This document shows positions 41,991 through 51,360 of a DNA stretch of 64,000 nucleotides, piece after piece. The notes beneath the pieces were generated by a model. The model was not told the DNA's origin. It worked only from the letters and a program-made list of their open reading frames with translations, and ran no database searches. Made by a program: the position numbers and the translations under genes. The stretch is from Chloroflexota bacterium (lineage in GTDB: Bacteria; Chloroflexota; Chloroflexia; Chloroflexales; Roseiflexaceae): NCBI GenBank assembly GCA_016875555.1, contig VGPG01000001.1, forward strand, positions 41,451 to 105,450, in the 5' to 3' direction. Positions within the stretch are counted from its first letter, which is position 1. Each line of letters opens with the position of its first letter.

Positions 41991-42946
41991 AACCGTGCAA
42001 GGCTCCGATAAATGCGCGCTTGTTCGGCGTATTCGGTCGGCGAAAGCCGGCCACGCACGCGATATGACCAGGCCCGCACATGTAACCGGGTCATGCCCGC
42101 GCGCAACCAGAATCGGTGCCACCACAGTTCATGGGGCGTCGCCCATCGCTCCCAATAACGCATGCGACTCTGCCACAAGGCAGTCAACATGGCGGCTTTG
42201 AATTGTTGCGACGAGGCACCACCCACATGCATGACTACCGCGGCCGGCTCCTGCCAAATCGCCCAACCAGCAGCCCGCACGCGGCGACTCCAGTCGACCT
42301 CCTCAGCATACATAAAATACGTCTCATCGAGCATCCCAACGCTGTTCAGCACGGCGACTCGTGTCAACATGCAGGCCCCCAGCGGATGATCAATGGCAAA
42401 TGCCTGATCGCCTACCTGTTCTTCGGGATAGCGCCCATGCCACCACGAATCATAAAAGCGCCCTGGTGTCACCTCTCCCGGTGGAAACAAATCGAACATG
42501 GTCATGGCTGGCGTGGGAAATCGGAATGCGGCGCGTTGGAGCGTTCCATCTGGATTGCGTAGTTGCGGTGACACCACTGCTACCCGTGGATGCGTCACCA
42601 AAAAGCTCACGAGCGCTTCAATGGCGCCATCGTGCACCTCGGTGTCAGGATTCAACATCAACATGTACTGTATCTCTGGCAGTTGCGCCATCAACTCTTG
42701 CATGCCACGATTTGTGCCCTTGGCAAACCCTAAATTCTCCCCTGGTTCAATCAGCAACACACCGGGGAACTCTGACCGCACCATGTGCGGACTTTGGTCA
42801 CGCGATCCGTTATCCACAACCACAATCGCTAGTGGGAGCGTGCACCGTTGTAATGACTGTAAACACGCGCGCAACAACGCACATGTGTTGTACGAAACAA
42901 TCGCCACACCTATCGGCGTCTGCAAGTCAAGCATCCGAGTTGTCAT
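41987..42946 (-). CDS. Family 2 glycosyltransferase (first of three)
   Basis: 319 residues from the ATG at 42946, preceded by GGGAAGTGAG. Motifs VAIVSYNTCALLRACLQSL, VVDNGSRDQSP, LGFAKGTNRGM, LMLNPDTEVHD and MYAEEVDWSRRVRAAGW closely parallel the third enzyme, so the two probably arose by duplication around the WaaE-like gene. First gene of a tightly overlapping three-gene operon. Confidence 0.92.
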   Translation of the reverse strand: MTTRMLDLQTPIGVAIVSYNTCALLRACLQSLQRCTLPLAIVVVDNGSRDQSPHMVRSEFPGVLLIEPGENLGFAKGTNRGMQELMAQLPEIQYMLMLNPDTEVHDGAIEALVSFLVTHPRVAVVSPQLRNPDGTLQRAAFRFPTPAMTMFDLFPPGEVTPGRFYDSWWHGRYPEEQVGDQAFAIDHPLGACMLTRVAVLNSVGMLDETYFMYAEEVDWSRRVRAAGWAIWQEPAAVVMHVGGASSQQFKAAMLTALWQSRMRYWERWATPHELWWHRFWLRAGMTRLHVRAWSYRVRGRLSPTEYAEQARIYRSLARL

Positions 42947-42968
42947 GATATGTATCTCACTTCCCACC

Positions 42969-43012
42969 ATACAAAACACCATGCGCACTTCATGTCACAT
43001 GGTGTTTTGTAT
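42969..43012. terminator. Hairpin just upstream of the glycosyltransferase operon
   Basis: ATACAAAACACCATG pairs with CATGGTGTTTTGTAT around a 14-base loop. It follows the 120-aa gene (minus strand) by 67 bases and ends 23 bases before the glycosyltransferase ATG. On the minus strand no T-run follows, so it may be a regulatory hairpin rather than a plain terminator. Confidence 0.55.
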
Positions 43013-43078
43013 TCCTTTTGGATGACCATCCACACATGTTGCACACACATGCGGAGTATCGGCGTCGCACGACATGCG

Positions 43079-43441
43079 CTACTGCTCAACATCAATCCAA
43101 CGCATCGGCACATCATGTACATCAGCATCGCGTACGATTGGACCACAATCATCGAGCCATGCAATTAAGTCATCTATGGTAAACCACCCAACCAAGTAGC
43201 GACTACTATCAATAGGATTCAACCAAAAACGCACTTCACCATCAACCCACTGCCAACGTTCAAGCGAGTGCCAACGATGGCCGTGATTCGCTAACGCTTC
43301 ACGTGTTTCTTCGAAGACAGAAAGTAATTCATCGAGGCGCAAGGCGGGGGTGCGACGCAAAGCAAGAATGCGCCGGTTCACAGAGTCACGCAAAGCCACC
43401 AGCTCTGCATAATCCAACTGCGAAATGTCGATGCTGGTCAT
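43079..43441 (-). CDS. Uncharacterised 120-aa protein
   Basis: 120 residues from the ATG at 43441, with a very strong GGGAGGAGG site; the frame upstream runs into the tRNA terminator. The N-terminal half is helical and basic (LDYAELVALRDSVNRRILALRR), the C-terminal half has many tryptophans (RWHSLERWQWVDGEVRFWLN; WFTIDDLIAWLDD). I do not recognise it. It lies directly downstream of tRNA-Cys. Confidence 0.75.
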   Translation of the reverse strand: MTSIDISQLDYAELVALRDSVNRRILALRRTPALRLDELLSVFEETREALANHGHRWHSLERWQWVDGEVRFWLNPIDSSRYLVGWFTIDDLIAWLDDCGPIVRDADVHDVPMRWIDVEQ

Positions 43442-43463
43442 GATATACCTCCTCCCTGCATCA

Positions 43464-43505
43464 AAGAAAAACCCCTCACGAACCGCTGGACGGAATCGGA
43501 GGGGT
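43464..43505 (-). terminator. Rho-independent terminator after tRNA-Cys
   Basis: On the minus strand ACCCCTC pairs with GAGGGGT (with a short inner stem) and TTTTTCTTT follows, starting 6 bases after the tRNA 3' end. Confidence 0.85.
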
Positions 43506-43510
43506 CTCAA

Positions 43511-43585
43511 TGGAGGCGACGACCGGATTCGAACCGGTGGATGGAAGTTTTGCAGACTTCTGCCTTACCACTTGGCGACGTCGCC
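43511..43585 (-). tRNA. tRNA-Cys (anticodon GCA)
   Basis: 75 nt folding as a full cloverleaf: acceptor GGCGACG/CGTCGCC, D-arm GCC...GGC with AAGTGGTAA loop, anticodon stem GAAGT/ACTTC around CTGCAAA (anticodon GCA), T-arm ACCGG-TTCGAAT-CCGGT, discriminator T and an encoded CCA end. A terminator follows at once. An ordinary cysteine tRNA, not selenocysteine. Confidence 0.97.
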
Positions 43586-43678
43586 GTCCCATGTCTTGTA
43601 TCGTAGCACACTCAGTATCATTGTGTCAAAATGAGTGTTACACTACGATAAAGAATAAAGTCTTGTCGAGGGATGCTC

Positions 43679-44455
43679 ATGGACGAAATATTCAGCTATG
43701 TAAATCAGCGTGTACCCACAATCTTGCTCGTCATTGGTATTCTCTTAGCCACTCTCGTCGTTGCGCGCCGTATACGCGTTTGGGTGCGCTCAGGTGCCAG
43801 CCGATTCGGCATCCCCGAAGAAATTGCCAACCTCTGTGGCAGTATTTCCTTTGTGGCCGTCATCTTTGTAGGTGTTGCGATTGCGCTCGCACAAGCCGGT
43901 TGGAGCACCGCAGCATCAAGCTTTTTGGCTGGCCTCGGAATTACTAGTATCATCATCGGCATGGCCATTCAAGACATGTTTCGTGGCTACACATCGGGCA
44001 TCATGTTGCTCTATCATCGTCCCTACCAAGTCGGCGACGAGGTCACCATCGCCAACATGCGTGGAACAGTCACTGCGATTCGCATGCATGTCACGATTGT
44101 ACGTAGCCAGGATGGCGCTATCGTGGCGATTCCCAGCAACGCCATCTCGGCCAACCCGATTACCAATCACTCACGATCTGGGTTACGCCGCCACACGTTA
44201 CATCTGACCATCCCGCGTGACACCCAAACCGATACGCTCCTCCAAGAGCTCCCCGACATCTTACAACGCACAACCGCTATTGCCCCTGAACCAGCACCCA
44301 CCACCACGATTACCGGGTTGAGTGGCGACAGCATGACCATCGAAATATCCTTCTGGTCTACTGCTGATGCAGAAAGCGACGGGAGCGCACGCACCAACGC
44401 CATTTTGGCCGTCAATCGCCTCTTTGTCAGCCAGTCAACGCTCCAACTCAAATAA
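43679..44455 (+). CDS. Small-conductance mechanosensitive channel (MscS family)
   Basis: 258 residues. The ATG at 43679 is chosen because GAGGG lies 6 bases upstream, whereas the ATG two codons earlier sits inside that site. Three hydrophobic helices precede the MscS beta domain: the pore helix includes STAASSFLAGLGITSIIIGMAIQDMFRG, then YHRPYQVGDEVTIANMRGTV and VAIPSNAISANPITNHS. It opens under membrane tension to release solutes. Convergent with rex across a shared terminator. Confidence 0.92.
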   Translation: MDEIFSYVNQRVPTILLVIGILLATLVVARRIRVWVRSGASRFGIPEEIANLCGSISFVAVIFVGVAIALAQAGWSTAASSFLAGLGITSIIIGMAIQDMFRGYTSGIMLLYHRPYQVGDEVTIANMRGTVTAIRMHVTIVRSQDGAIVAIPSNAISANPITNHSRSGLRRHTLHLTIPRDTQTDTLLQELPDILQRTTAIAPEPAPTTTITGLSGDSMTIEISFWSTADAESDGSARTNAILAVNRLFVSQSTLQLK

Positions 44456-44462
44456 TCGAACG

Positions 44463-44506
44463 CAACACGCCCCAGAGACACGCAAATGTGTCTCTGGGGC
44501 GTGTTG
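44463..44506. terminator. Bidirectional terminator between mscS-like and rex genes
   Basis: CAACACGCCCCAGAGACA-(8)-TGTCTCTGGGGCGTGTTG, an 18-bp perfect stem between convergent stops. Confidence 0.9.
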
Positions 44507-44518
44507 TGTGGCCCGCCG

Positions 44519-45148
44519 TTAGTCGCGAGCCAAATAGAACGTCATACTGTGGATAACCGAGATAGGGTCAATGTATCGCACCCATACACCATCCGGGACC
44601 TGCAATACCGTCGGTGCATAACTCAAAATGGCGCGCACATTGGCCTTGACCAACACATCGGCTACCTCTTGGGCGCGATCAGCGGGCACGGCAATAATCG
44701 CCATTTCAATGCCCCGTTGTGCCACTACAGTAGGAATCGAGGTGCTGTGTTGGATTTCGATGCCACCAACACTGTGTCCGACTTTGTCGGGGCTCGCATC
44801 AAAGATAGCAGCAATATGAATACCCTGAGCGCGAAACCCCTCATACCGTACAATTGCTTCACCGAGATGGCCAGCACCAACCAATGCAACAGCCCATGCA
44901 CGGTCGAGACCAAGGATTTGTTCGATTTGTTCTAACAGACGCTCAACATCATAACCAATTCCCTGCTTGCCAAATTCACCGAAATATGAGAGGTCTTTAC
45001 GAATTTGGGCTGCAGTCACATTGATTCGCTCGCCGAGTTCCTGTGATGAGACCGAGTTGACACCCTCGCGTAGTAAGTAACGCAGGCTTCGTGCATACAG
45101 TGGTAGGCGGCGCACTACTACGTCGGGTGGAGTGATGGTACGACTCAC
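44519..45148 (-). CDS. rex: Redox-sensing transcriptional repressor Rex
   Basis: 209 residues from a GTG at 45148 with AGGAGGAG 7 bases upstream. The winged helix ([19 protein letters not shown], then [35 protein letters not shown]) and the Rossmann domain ([26 protein letters not shown]) match Rex throughout. Rex senses NADH/NAD+ and represses fermentation and respiration genes. An inverted repeat immediately upstream (45165-45195) may be its autoregulatory operator. Confidence 0.96.
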   Translation of the reverse strand: MSRTITPPDVVVRRLPLYARSLRYLLREGVNSVSSQELGERINVTAAQIRKDLSYFGEFGKQGIGYDVERLLEQIEQILGLDRAWAVALVGAGHLGEAIVRYEGFRAQGIHIAAIFDASPDKVGHSVGGIEIQHSTSIPTVVAQRGIEMAIIAVPADRAQEVADVLVKANVRAILSYAPTVLQVPDGVWVRYIDPISVIHSMTFYLARD

Positions 45149-45164
45149 AAAACTCCTCCTGACA

Positions 45165-45195
45165 TTGCACAAATTCAAATACAAATTCTGTGCAA
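45165..45195. promoter_or_regulatory. Inverted repeat upstream of rex, candidate operator
   Basis: TTGCACA...TGTGCAA with inner AATT/AATT symmetry, 17 bases before the rex GTG. It contains CACAA and TTGTG half-sites like Rex boxes, but not in the standard orientation and spacing. Confidence 0.35.
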
Positions 45196-45263
45196 CAAGT
45201 ATGACATGAGAATAGCACTTTTTTTCACAACGTGCAAGCACGCGTACTTTTTGTGAGGCGACG

Positions 45264-45272
45264 TGCTATAAT
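45264..45272 (+). promoter_or_regulatory. Extended -10 promoter element TGCTATAAT for hisC
   Basis: Perfect TGn-TATAAT, 49 bases before the hisC ATG; no good -35. The same nonamer precedes the 50-aa gene at 10321. Confidence 0.6.
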
Positions 45273-45320
45273 GCGCATGATTCAACTGTATTTGATTTGT
45301 CCTGCATTGGAGGCTTGTCA

Positions 45321-46406
45321 ATGCACCAAAAACCCGGAATTGCACGACTACCATCAATGCGTAATAGCGCCCGACCAGCCAGTTCACCCTCTGTGCAGGC
45401 ACGCTTATCAGCCAATGAAAATCCGCTCGGCCCATCACCAAAGGCTCTCGAAGCGATTGCAGAGGCGTTGCCACACATCCATCGGTATGCCGATCCCAAC
45501 AACCTGCAATTACGCACAGCCCTGGCAGCGCATTTACACCTCCAACCAGAACACATATTGTGTGCCAACGGCTCAGACGAGCTCATCCTATTGACCGCAC
45601 TGGCCTACATCAACCCCGGTGACGAAGTCATTATGGCTGACGGCACATTTATCAGTTATTACATGCGCACCCAAATCATGGATGCCATACAAAAACGCAT
45701 TCCACTGGTCAATGGCACGCATAACCTGTCTGCAATGGCTGACGCCATCACACCAAACACCAAGATGATCCTCATCTGCAACCCGAACAATCCAACTGGT
45801 ACCACCAATGGTGCTACCGAGATGCAGGAGTTCTTGGCCCGTGTACCCGATGATGTGCTCATCATGGTCGATGAGGCATATGTCGAGTATGTCACCCGTA
45901 ACGACTTCCCCGACATGCTTGTCGAAATTCGCAACGGTCGCAAAAACATGATTATTCTGCGTACCTTCGCCAAAATATACGGACTCGCCGGGTTGCGGCT
46001 CGGCTACGGTGTTGCTCACCCAGATATGCTCGATTACCTCAACAAGGTACGCCCCGTGTTCGACGTAAACGCACTCGCTCTCGTGGCTGGCATCGCCGCT
46101 CTCGAAGATCACGCACACCTGCAGGCGAGTCTGGCTCATGCCGCCGAGTCGCGTGCATTCTATCAGCGCGAGCTCACCGCCCTCGGGCTTACACCGTTTG
46201 CGAGCGAGACCAACTTCGTGGCCGTACGCGTGGGCGAGGCAGGCAGTGACACCGCTGTCATGCAGGCCATGGCTCAATATGGTGTGGCCATCAATGCGCT
46301 CGGCGGCTGGGGGTTACCCGGCGTCATTCGCATCTCATTTGGCTCACCTGCTGAGAATGCCCTGTGCATGCATACCCTCAAGACCGTACTTGCCCAGCGT
46401 TCATAA
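45321..46406 (+). CDS. hisC: Histidinol-phosphate aminotransferase
   Basis: 361 residues from the ATG at 45321, with TTGGAGG 7-8 bases upstream. Class I PLP fold: ARLSANENPLGPSPKALEAI, RYADPNNLQLRTALA, ANGSDELI, ICNPNNPTGTT, MVDEAYVEYV, the lysine motif LRTFAKIYGLAGLRLGYG and the closing GGWGLPGVIRISFGSPAEN. It converts imidazole-acetol phosphate to histidinol phosphate. No other his genes are near, so aromatic or other specificity is possible. Confidence 0.9.
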   Translation: MHQKPGIARLPSMRNSARPASSPSVQARLSANENPLGPSPKALEAIAEALPHIHRYADPNNLQLRTALAAHLHLQPEHILCANGSDELILLTALAYINPGDEVIMADGTFISYYMRTQIMDAIQKRIPLVNGTHNLSAMADAITPNTKMILICNPNNPTGTTNGATEMQEFLARVPDDVLIMVDEAYVEYVTRNDFPDMLVEIRNGRKNMIILRTFAKIYGLAGLRLGYGVAHPDMLDYLNKVRPVFDVNALALVAGIAALEDHAHLQASLAHAAESRAFYQRELTALGLTPFASETNFVAVRVGEAGSDTAVMQAMAQYGVAINALGGWGLPGVIRISFGSPAENALCMHTLKTVLAQRS

Positions 46407-46463
46407 TCGTCTTCTGCCACAAACACCTTTGCGTGGCTCTCGTGTGTAAGGATTTAGCGTTCT

Positions 46464-47846
46464 ATGAAAATCATCGTTGTTGGTACTGGGTTCGTTGGTC
46501 TTTGTCATGCCGCAGTCTGCTCAGAGTATGGTCATGAGGTATATGCCTATGATATTGACGCTGTGCGGATAAATGCCTACCAAACAGGCAACGCAAGCGA
46601 GATTGAACGCTTCATCAATGAACCAGGCCTCGCCAGTGTCATTGCCGAAAACCTCAATCGTTATCTCTTTTTTACGACCACTGTCAGTGACATCATCGAA
46701 GGCACCGATGCCATCTTCTTGTGCTTACCCACACCACCCAAACCAGACGGCTCATCCGATTTGAGCTTCTACTTTACTGCCGTCGAGTATTTGGCTGAAT
46801 TACTCGCCAAACGCGTTGACCAACGACGTGTCGTCATCATCAACAAAAGCACTGTCCCGATTGGCACTGCCCGTGCCCTCGAAAACGTGCTGCTGAAACA
46901 CAACGTTCCCAATGTGGGCATCGCATCGAATCCTGAATTTTTACCTGAAGGTGATGCCGTCGAAAAATCACGCCGACCTGATCGTGTGGTGGTTGGTGCA
47001 GATACCGAGGCCGACTTTCGTATTATCAGACGCATCTACTCGCAGTTCGTCAACCATGTGCGCATCCGCTATATCGAGACCACTCCTGAGACAGCTGAGG
47101 CCATCAAATACGTGGCCAATACCTTGCTCTTGACCTACGTATCATTCTGGAACGGCGTCGGAGCGCGTTTGGGCGAGACGTTCCCCAACATTCGCATAGA
47201 AGATCTCAAGCGCGGAGTGACCGCTGATGCGCGCATTAGCACGTGGGGATCGTACGTCGGTATCGGTGCAGGTGGCTCATGCTTCGGCAAGGACGTCCAA
47301 TCGCTGATTTATCAACTCCAAAGTCGCGACCAAGATGCCCAGATTTTGCAGGCCGTCTATGACATCAACGAATATCAAAAAGTCTACTTGCTTGATCGTG
47401 CCGAACGTGAAGCCGGATTTTCGTTTGCCAACAAAACAATTGCCGTACTCGGATTAGCCTTCAAACAACGCACTAACGACATGCGTGATTCATCGGCACT
47501 GAAGGTTGTTGAGGGGTTACTTGGGCGTGGCGTCAAAGCGATTCGTGCCTATGACCCCATGTCCATGCACGAAGCCACGAAGTTCTTTGATCCCAACAAA
47601 AACCCCCTATTCTCAAAAATCAGCTACGAACCATCGGTCAAATCTGCCTTGCAGGGCACCGATGCGCTGGTGATTGCCACCGACTGGGAGGAATTTCGCG
47701 GGTTGTCTCGCACCATCGAACAACACACCGCACACCCCTACCTAATTATTGATGGGCGGCGCATGGTACCCGATTACGGCGAATTGGTGTCGCAAGGATA
47801 CCGCTATCTTGCAGTCGGATCACCGCTACTCGGCCAAGTACCGTAG
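46464..47846 (+). CDS. UDP-glucose/GDP-mannose 6-dehydrogenase family enzyme
   Basis: 460 residues. N-terminal NAD domain GTGFVGLCHAAVCSEYGHEVYAYD, LCLPTPPKPDGSSDLS, STVPIGTA, NPEFLPEGDAV and RPDRVVVGA; catalytic cysteine in GGSCFGKD (usual GGSCFPKD); C-terminal domain VLGLAFKQRTNDMRDSSAL and AYDPMS. It oxidises a nucleotide sugar to its uronate for surface polysaccharide. Ligand choice (UDP-glucose most likely) is inferred. Confidence 0.93.
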   Translation: MKIIVVGTGFVGLCHAAVCSEYGHEVYAYDIDAVRINAYQTGNASEIERFINEPGLASVIAENLNRYLFFTTTVSDIIEGTDAIFLCLPTPPKPDGSSDLSFYFTAVEYLAELLAKRVDQRRVVIINKSTVPIGTARALENVLLKHNVPNVGIASNPEFLPEGDAVEKSRRPDRVVVGADTEADFRIIRRIYSQFVNHVRIRYIETTPETAEAIKYVANTLLLTYVSFWNGVGARLGETFPNIRIEDLKRGVTADARISTWGSYVGIGAGGSCFGKDVQSLIYQLQSRDQDAQILQAVYDINEYQKVYLLDRAEREAGFSFANKTIAVLGLAFKQRTNDMRDSSALKVVEGLLGRGVKAIRAYDPMSMHEATKFFDPNKNPLFSKISYEPSVKSALQGTDALVIATDWEEFRGLSRTIEQHTAHPYLIIDGRRMVPDYGELVSQGYRYLAVGSPLLGQVP

Positions 47847-47858
47847 TCATGCATATCA

Positions 47859-47902
47859 ACACAAAACCGGCGCTGAGCGATTGCTCAGCGCCGGTTTTGT
47901 GT
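47859..47902. terminator. Bidirectional terminator
   Basis: ACACAAAACCGGCGCTGAGC-gatt-GCTCAGCGCCGGTTTTGTGT, a 20-bp perfect stem between the dehydrogenase gene and convergent aroE. Confidence 0.92.
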
Positions 47903-47912
47903 TGTACCACCA

Positions 47913-48758
47913 TTATGCATTTCGCAAAGCGGTAATCATCAAATCGAGTGGCGGACGTTGACCGGTCCAGTGTTCAAAGGCAATAATCGCCTGTTTAGCC
48001 AACATACCGATACCGTCATACCCGCGTGCTCCGCGTTGCTGGGCATCGGCAAGGAGTTTGGTAGGACGGTACACCATGTCGTACACGACCATGCCCGGAT
48101 GGATGAACTGTGCGGGGAGCGGAGTCTCGTCGCCATGCCAACCCAGCGATGTCGCGTTGACAACTATGTGTGCGGCACCGATAACATCACCCAAATCAGG
48201 CTCATCTGGCGCCGCATACGTCAACACCGGATCATGCGCAAGTGACGAAAGCACATCACCGAGCAATTCTTCGGCACGTTCAAGCGTACGATTAATAATC
48301 GTGATACGGGCTGCCCCAGCATGTGCCAGTGCAAAGGCAGCTGCGCGGGCAGCACCACTTGCCCCCAGAATGACCACTTCTAGGCCTGCAGGATCCAGGC
48401 CACAGACATGCACCACCTCGTCCAAAAACGCTGGTGCATCGGTGTTGGTACCACGCAATCGACCATCATCAAGCCGGATAATCGTATTTGCGGCACCGAT
48501 AAGCTCAGCCAGCGGGTCGATTTCATCAAGCAGTGGCAAAATCGCCAATTTATGTGGCAACGTGACATTTGCACCATACATGTGCGGGGCACGCAACGAT
48601 GCAATACGGGCGGGTAACTCAGCAAGTGGCGTGTGCCAGCGTTCGTACTGTGCATGAATCCCAAGATACGCAAATGCCGCATTGTGCATCGCAGGTGATT
48701 TGCTATGCGCCACAGGGTCACCAATCACACCAGCCACACGCATCGTCGAACTCGACAT
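47913..48758 (-). CDS. aroE: Shikimate dehydrogenase
   Basis: 281 residues from the ATG at 48758, with AGGAAGTGG upstream. GVIGDPVAHSKSPAMHNAAF, GANVTLPHK with the catalytic lysine, GAANTII, GTNTDAPAF and the NADP loop VVILGASGAARAAAFAL with INRTLERAEEL are all in place. It reduces 3-dehydroshikimate in aromatic amino acid synthesis. It follows mltG on the same strand by 24 bases, so the two are likely co-transcribed. Confidence 0.95.
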   Translation of the reverse strand: MSSSTMRVAGVIGDPVAHSKSPAMHNAAFAYLGIHAQYERWHTPLAELPARIASLRAPHMYGANVTLPHKLAILPLLDEIDPLAELIGAANTIIRLDDGRLRGTNTDAPAFLDEVVHVCGLDPAGLEVVILGASGAARAAAFALAHAGAARITIINRTLERAEELLGDVLSSLAHDPVLTYAAPDEPDLGDVIGAAHIVVNATSLGWHGDETPLPAQFIHPGMVVYDMVYRPTKLLADAQQRGARGYDGIGMLAKQAIIAFEHWTGQRPPLDLMITALRNA

Positions 48759-48782
48759 ACGGACCACTTCCTATTCACAGAT

Positions 48783-49865
48783 TTATTGGGCGCAATTGAG
48801 GTATTCTTGTTCGAATACAAGGAATTCGGCATAGGTCGCCGCAAAATTATGCTTCCCCGGCTCACCACATGCCGCAACAAAATACATGTAGTTTGCAGTG
48901 GCGTCAGGTCGTGCAGCGGCACGCAATGCAGCCAGACCAGGTGCACTGATTGGCCCTGGCGGTAAGCCAGTTTGTACGCGGGTATTATAGGGACCAGGGG
49001 CAGCGTTAATCTGCTCGATTGTCAAATTATCCAGCTTTGGCCACCAGTTTTCGGCTGTGCCAAGAATGTACTGAACCGTCGGATCGGACTGAAGCTTACC
49101 ACCACCAGTCTCACCGATATTCTCCGGCTTGAGGCGATTCCAGAAGACCGCAGAAATAAGTGCCATTTCGTCTTGGCGCGTCGCCTCGCGCTGAATAATT
49201 GATGCCATGGTCACAATTTGATGGACATTGACATCGGACACTTGAACGACACGTTCAATAGTGGCATATTGTGTGTCAAATTGAGTCAACAGCGTATCGA
49301 CCACATCAGTAATCGTGGCCGTTTCATTGAGACGATAGGTGTCAGGGAAGAGATACCCTTCGAGGGATGCTCCCTCTGGCACGTCGCTCAGATACACATG
49401 GCCACTCCTGAAGCGCTCAACATCACGAAAGGCCTCAAGTGCAGTGGCTTCGTCCACATTGAGTAGACCAGCGTTCCCGATGACAGTTGCAATCTGTTCG
49501 ATGCGCATCCCCTCGATAATCGTGATTTGCACCTCTTTCACGACTCGAGCCTGTTGCAGGGCAATCATGATTTCGCCCATGGTCATGTTCTGGCGTAGCA
49601 GATAATTGCCGGCTTGCATTTTGCCGTCAAGTTCTTGCATGCGCACCAACAACACGAACAAGAGCGGCTGTCGAATCAACTTTTGTTCGGCCAAACGCGT
49701 CGCTATCGAGGTAGTAGTCTCACCCTGTTCAACCACAAACTCCAACGGCGTATCATCAGTGCTCGCAGGACGACGAATTTCGCTGGACAAGAGCATGACT
49801 GCACCCGTGGCAACCACGGCGAGAAATGCGATGACCATGAACATTGCACGGAAGAAACGAAACAC
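48783..49865 (-). CDS. mltG: Endolytic murein transglycosylase MltG
   Basis: 360 residues from a GTG at 49865 with GCGAGGT upstream; the longer frame begins with TTG inside that site. One N-terminal membrane helix (about 8-28), a LysM-like FVVEQGETTTSIATRLAEQKLI module, then YceG domain with EGASLEGYLFPDTYRL, the catalytic glutamate in VTMASIIQREA, GGGKLQSDPTVQYILG, and PGPYNTRVQTGLPPGPISAPG. It cuts nascent glycan strands during wall synthesis. A neighbour of aroE, as often in bacteria. Confidence 0.95.
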   Translation of the reverse strand: MFRFFRAMFMVIAFLAVVATGAVMLLSSEIRRPASTDDTPLEFVVEQGETTTSIATRLAEQKLIRQPLLFVLLVRMQELDGKMQAGNYLLRQNMTMGEIMIALQQARVVKEVQITIIEGMRIEQIATVIGNAGLLNVDEATALEAFRDVERFRSGHVYLSDVPEGASLEGYLFPDTYRLNETATITDVVDTLLTQFDTQYATIERVVQVSDVNVHQIVTMASIIQREATRQDEMALISAVFWNRLKPENIGETGGGKLQSDPTVQYILGTAENWWPKLDNLTIEQINAAPGPYNTRVQTGLPPGPISAPGLAALRAAARPDATANYMYFVAACGEPGKHNFAATYAEFLVFEQEYLNCAQ

Positions 49866-49886
49866 GCTGATACCTCGCAAAGTACA

Positions 49887-51182
49887 TTACGGCGTTGGTG
49901 TCTCAGTCGGTAAAACTACTTCTGGTGTCGCAGTCGGTACAACCGTGCTCTCGCTCGTTGGTTGTGGCTGCAACGGATCAACTGTCGGCGTGATGTTCGC
50001 GTCAGCAGTTGCTGTTTGCTCAACGACTGTTGTCTGCGTGGGCGTTGCAGATGTGGCTGGTGCACGCGTCGGCATCAACAAATCTTCAATGGGCAATCCG
50101 ATGCTCGGCGGTTCAATCAACGTCTGATTGACCCAACCAACACCATCCGGCGTGTCAATGGACGACGTATCCGAGCGTTTGTCGCCGAGCCGTATCTTGA
50201 ACCATGAGCGATCAGGAGTTGTCGCCAAAAAGACCAACTCGTCGTCAACCTCAACCTGGCCAACCACGTTATTTGCTTGAATCGCAGGTTGTGATCGCAC
50301 ATTCCCCGGCTTGAGAACTACGCCACGCACATCACCAACCGGCACACTTGTCGGCGCCATGGTGGCTGTGGCCTCAACCGTTACCGGTTCTTCGGCAGGC
50401 GGATTATCCGTGTCTATGGTGCCTTCGCCACTTTCTGTGGTGGCGACCGGCTGGACGCCGATAACTGTCATCTCACCGCGCACACGCTCAAAGACGTTCC
50501 ACGCAACAACCAACGCTAAGAGAAAGACGACCGTAGAGATAGCCGTTTTGACCAACTCCATCGTCTTGAGCATCATGTTATTGCCCTGCATCTGGTCAAT
50601 AGCACTCTGGGCTACGCCAGCGACGGACTCACCCCATGATGTTTTGCTACGATCATCGCGCGCCAGACGACGCAATGCAAAAAGCGCACGCGTATTACCA
50701 ACGGCTGAGAGCGCACGCACGACGCTCCAACGCACGTTACTGTTTGGATGATTTAAGGCTTCTACTAATGGTGTAGCCGCACGTCGATCACCAATCTCGC
50801 CGAGTACCTCAGCTGCACGATATGCGGTGAGCCAAGGGCCTTCTGGATGTAATGCGGGTATCAACGCAGGCAAGGCAACTGGGCCCAACGCTACCAACTC
50901 TTCAGCGGCATGAATGTGGGCCGGATTATCGGGATCCCCGAGGGCCTGTACAAGCATCAAACACCGATCAAATAACGGACCTGAGGTCGCAATTGGTGCG
51001 GTCTGTGACGTATTTGACACGGTTTGCAATAACTTTTCGAGATAGGCCGATGCAGTAGCACGTGCATTGCGAGTCTTGAGTTCGCGCTGACGAATGCGCA
51101 ACGGTGCTGATTGGCCTTGATCACTCCCCGCACGCGGTGAATTGCTGCGCCGAGGATCGGGGGATCGTGAATCTTGATCCAT
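49887..51182 (-). CDS. HEAT-repeat / SH3-like single-pass membrane protein
   Basis: 431 residues. A basic cytoplasmic N-terminus with HEAT-like repeats (IHAAEELVALGPVALPALIPALH, AYRAAEVLGEIGDRRAATPLVEAL, SNVRWSVVRALSAVGNTRALFAL; about 95-190), one membrane helix (about 217-235), an SH3b-like domain (LKPGNVRSQPAIQANNVVGQVEVDDEL...WFKIRLG; about 285-350) and a Thr/Pro-rich tail. The layout suggests a cytoplasmic protein-binding platform joined to a wall-facing SH3 domain. It lies just upstream of mltG on the same strand, so a role in wall metabolism is plausible but inferred. Confidence 0.85.
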   Translation of the reverse strand: MDQDSRSPDPRRSNSPRAGSDQGQSAPLRIRQRELKTRNARATASAYLEKLLQTVSNTSQTAPIATSGPLFDRCLMLVQALGDPDNPAHIHAAEELVALGPVALPALIPALHPEGPWLTAYRAAEVLGEIGDRRAATPLVEALNHPNSNVRWSVVRALSAVGNTRALFALRRLARDDRSKTSWGESVAGVAQSAIDQMQGNNMMLKTMELVKTAISTVVFLLALVVAWNVFERVRGEMTVIGVQPVATTESGEGTIDTDNPPAEEPVTVEATATMAPTSVPVGDVRGVVLKPGNVRSQPAIQANNVVGQVEVDDELVFLATTPDRSWFKIRLGDKRSDTSSIDTPDGVGWVNQTLIEPPSIGLPIEDLLMPTRAPATSATPTQTTVVEQTATADANITPTVDPLQPQPTSESTVVPTATPEVVLPTETPTP

Positions 51183-51360
51183 GCGTTAAACTCTATCCTG
51201 CTGATAAACTGCACGAGGTGCGTAACTTCAATTGTGCTATTACAGCAGGTATTGTAGCACTTTACCGTTTAAAACGTCAATCAAACACCACGATTATTTG
51301 ATGCACACACCGAATACAATGCATAATGACAATGGATTGTTGTGCCGCAAGGATCGTGCT

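Noticed and set aside
43511..43585. Selenocysteine or suppressor tRNA
   Set aside because: The anticodon is GCA and arm lengths are standard, so it is an ordinary tRNA-Cys.
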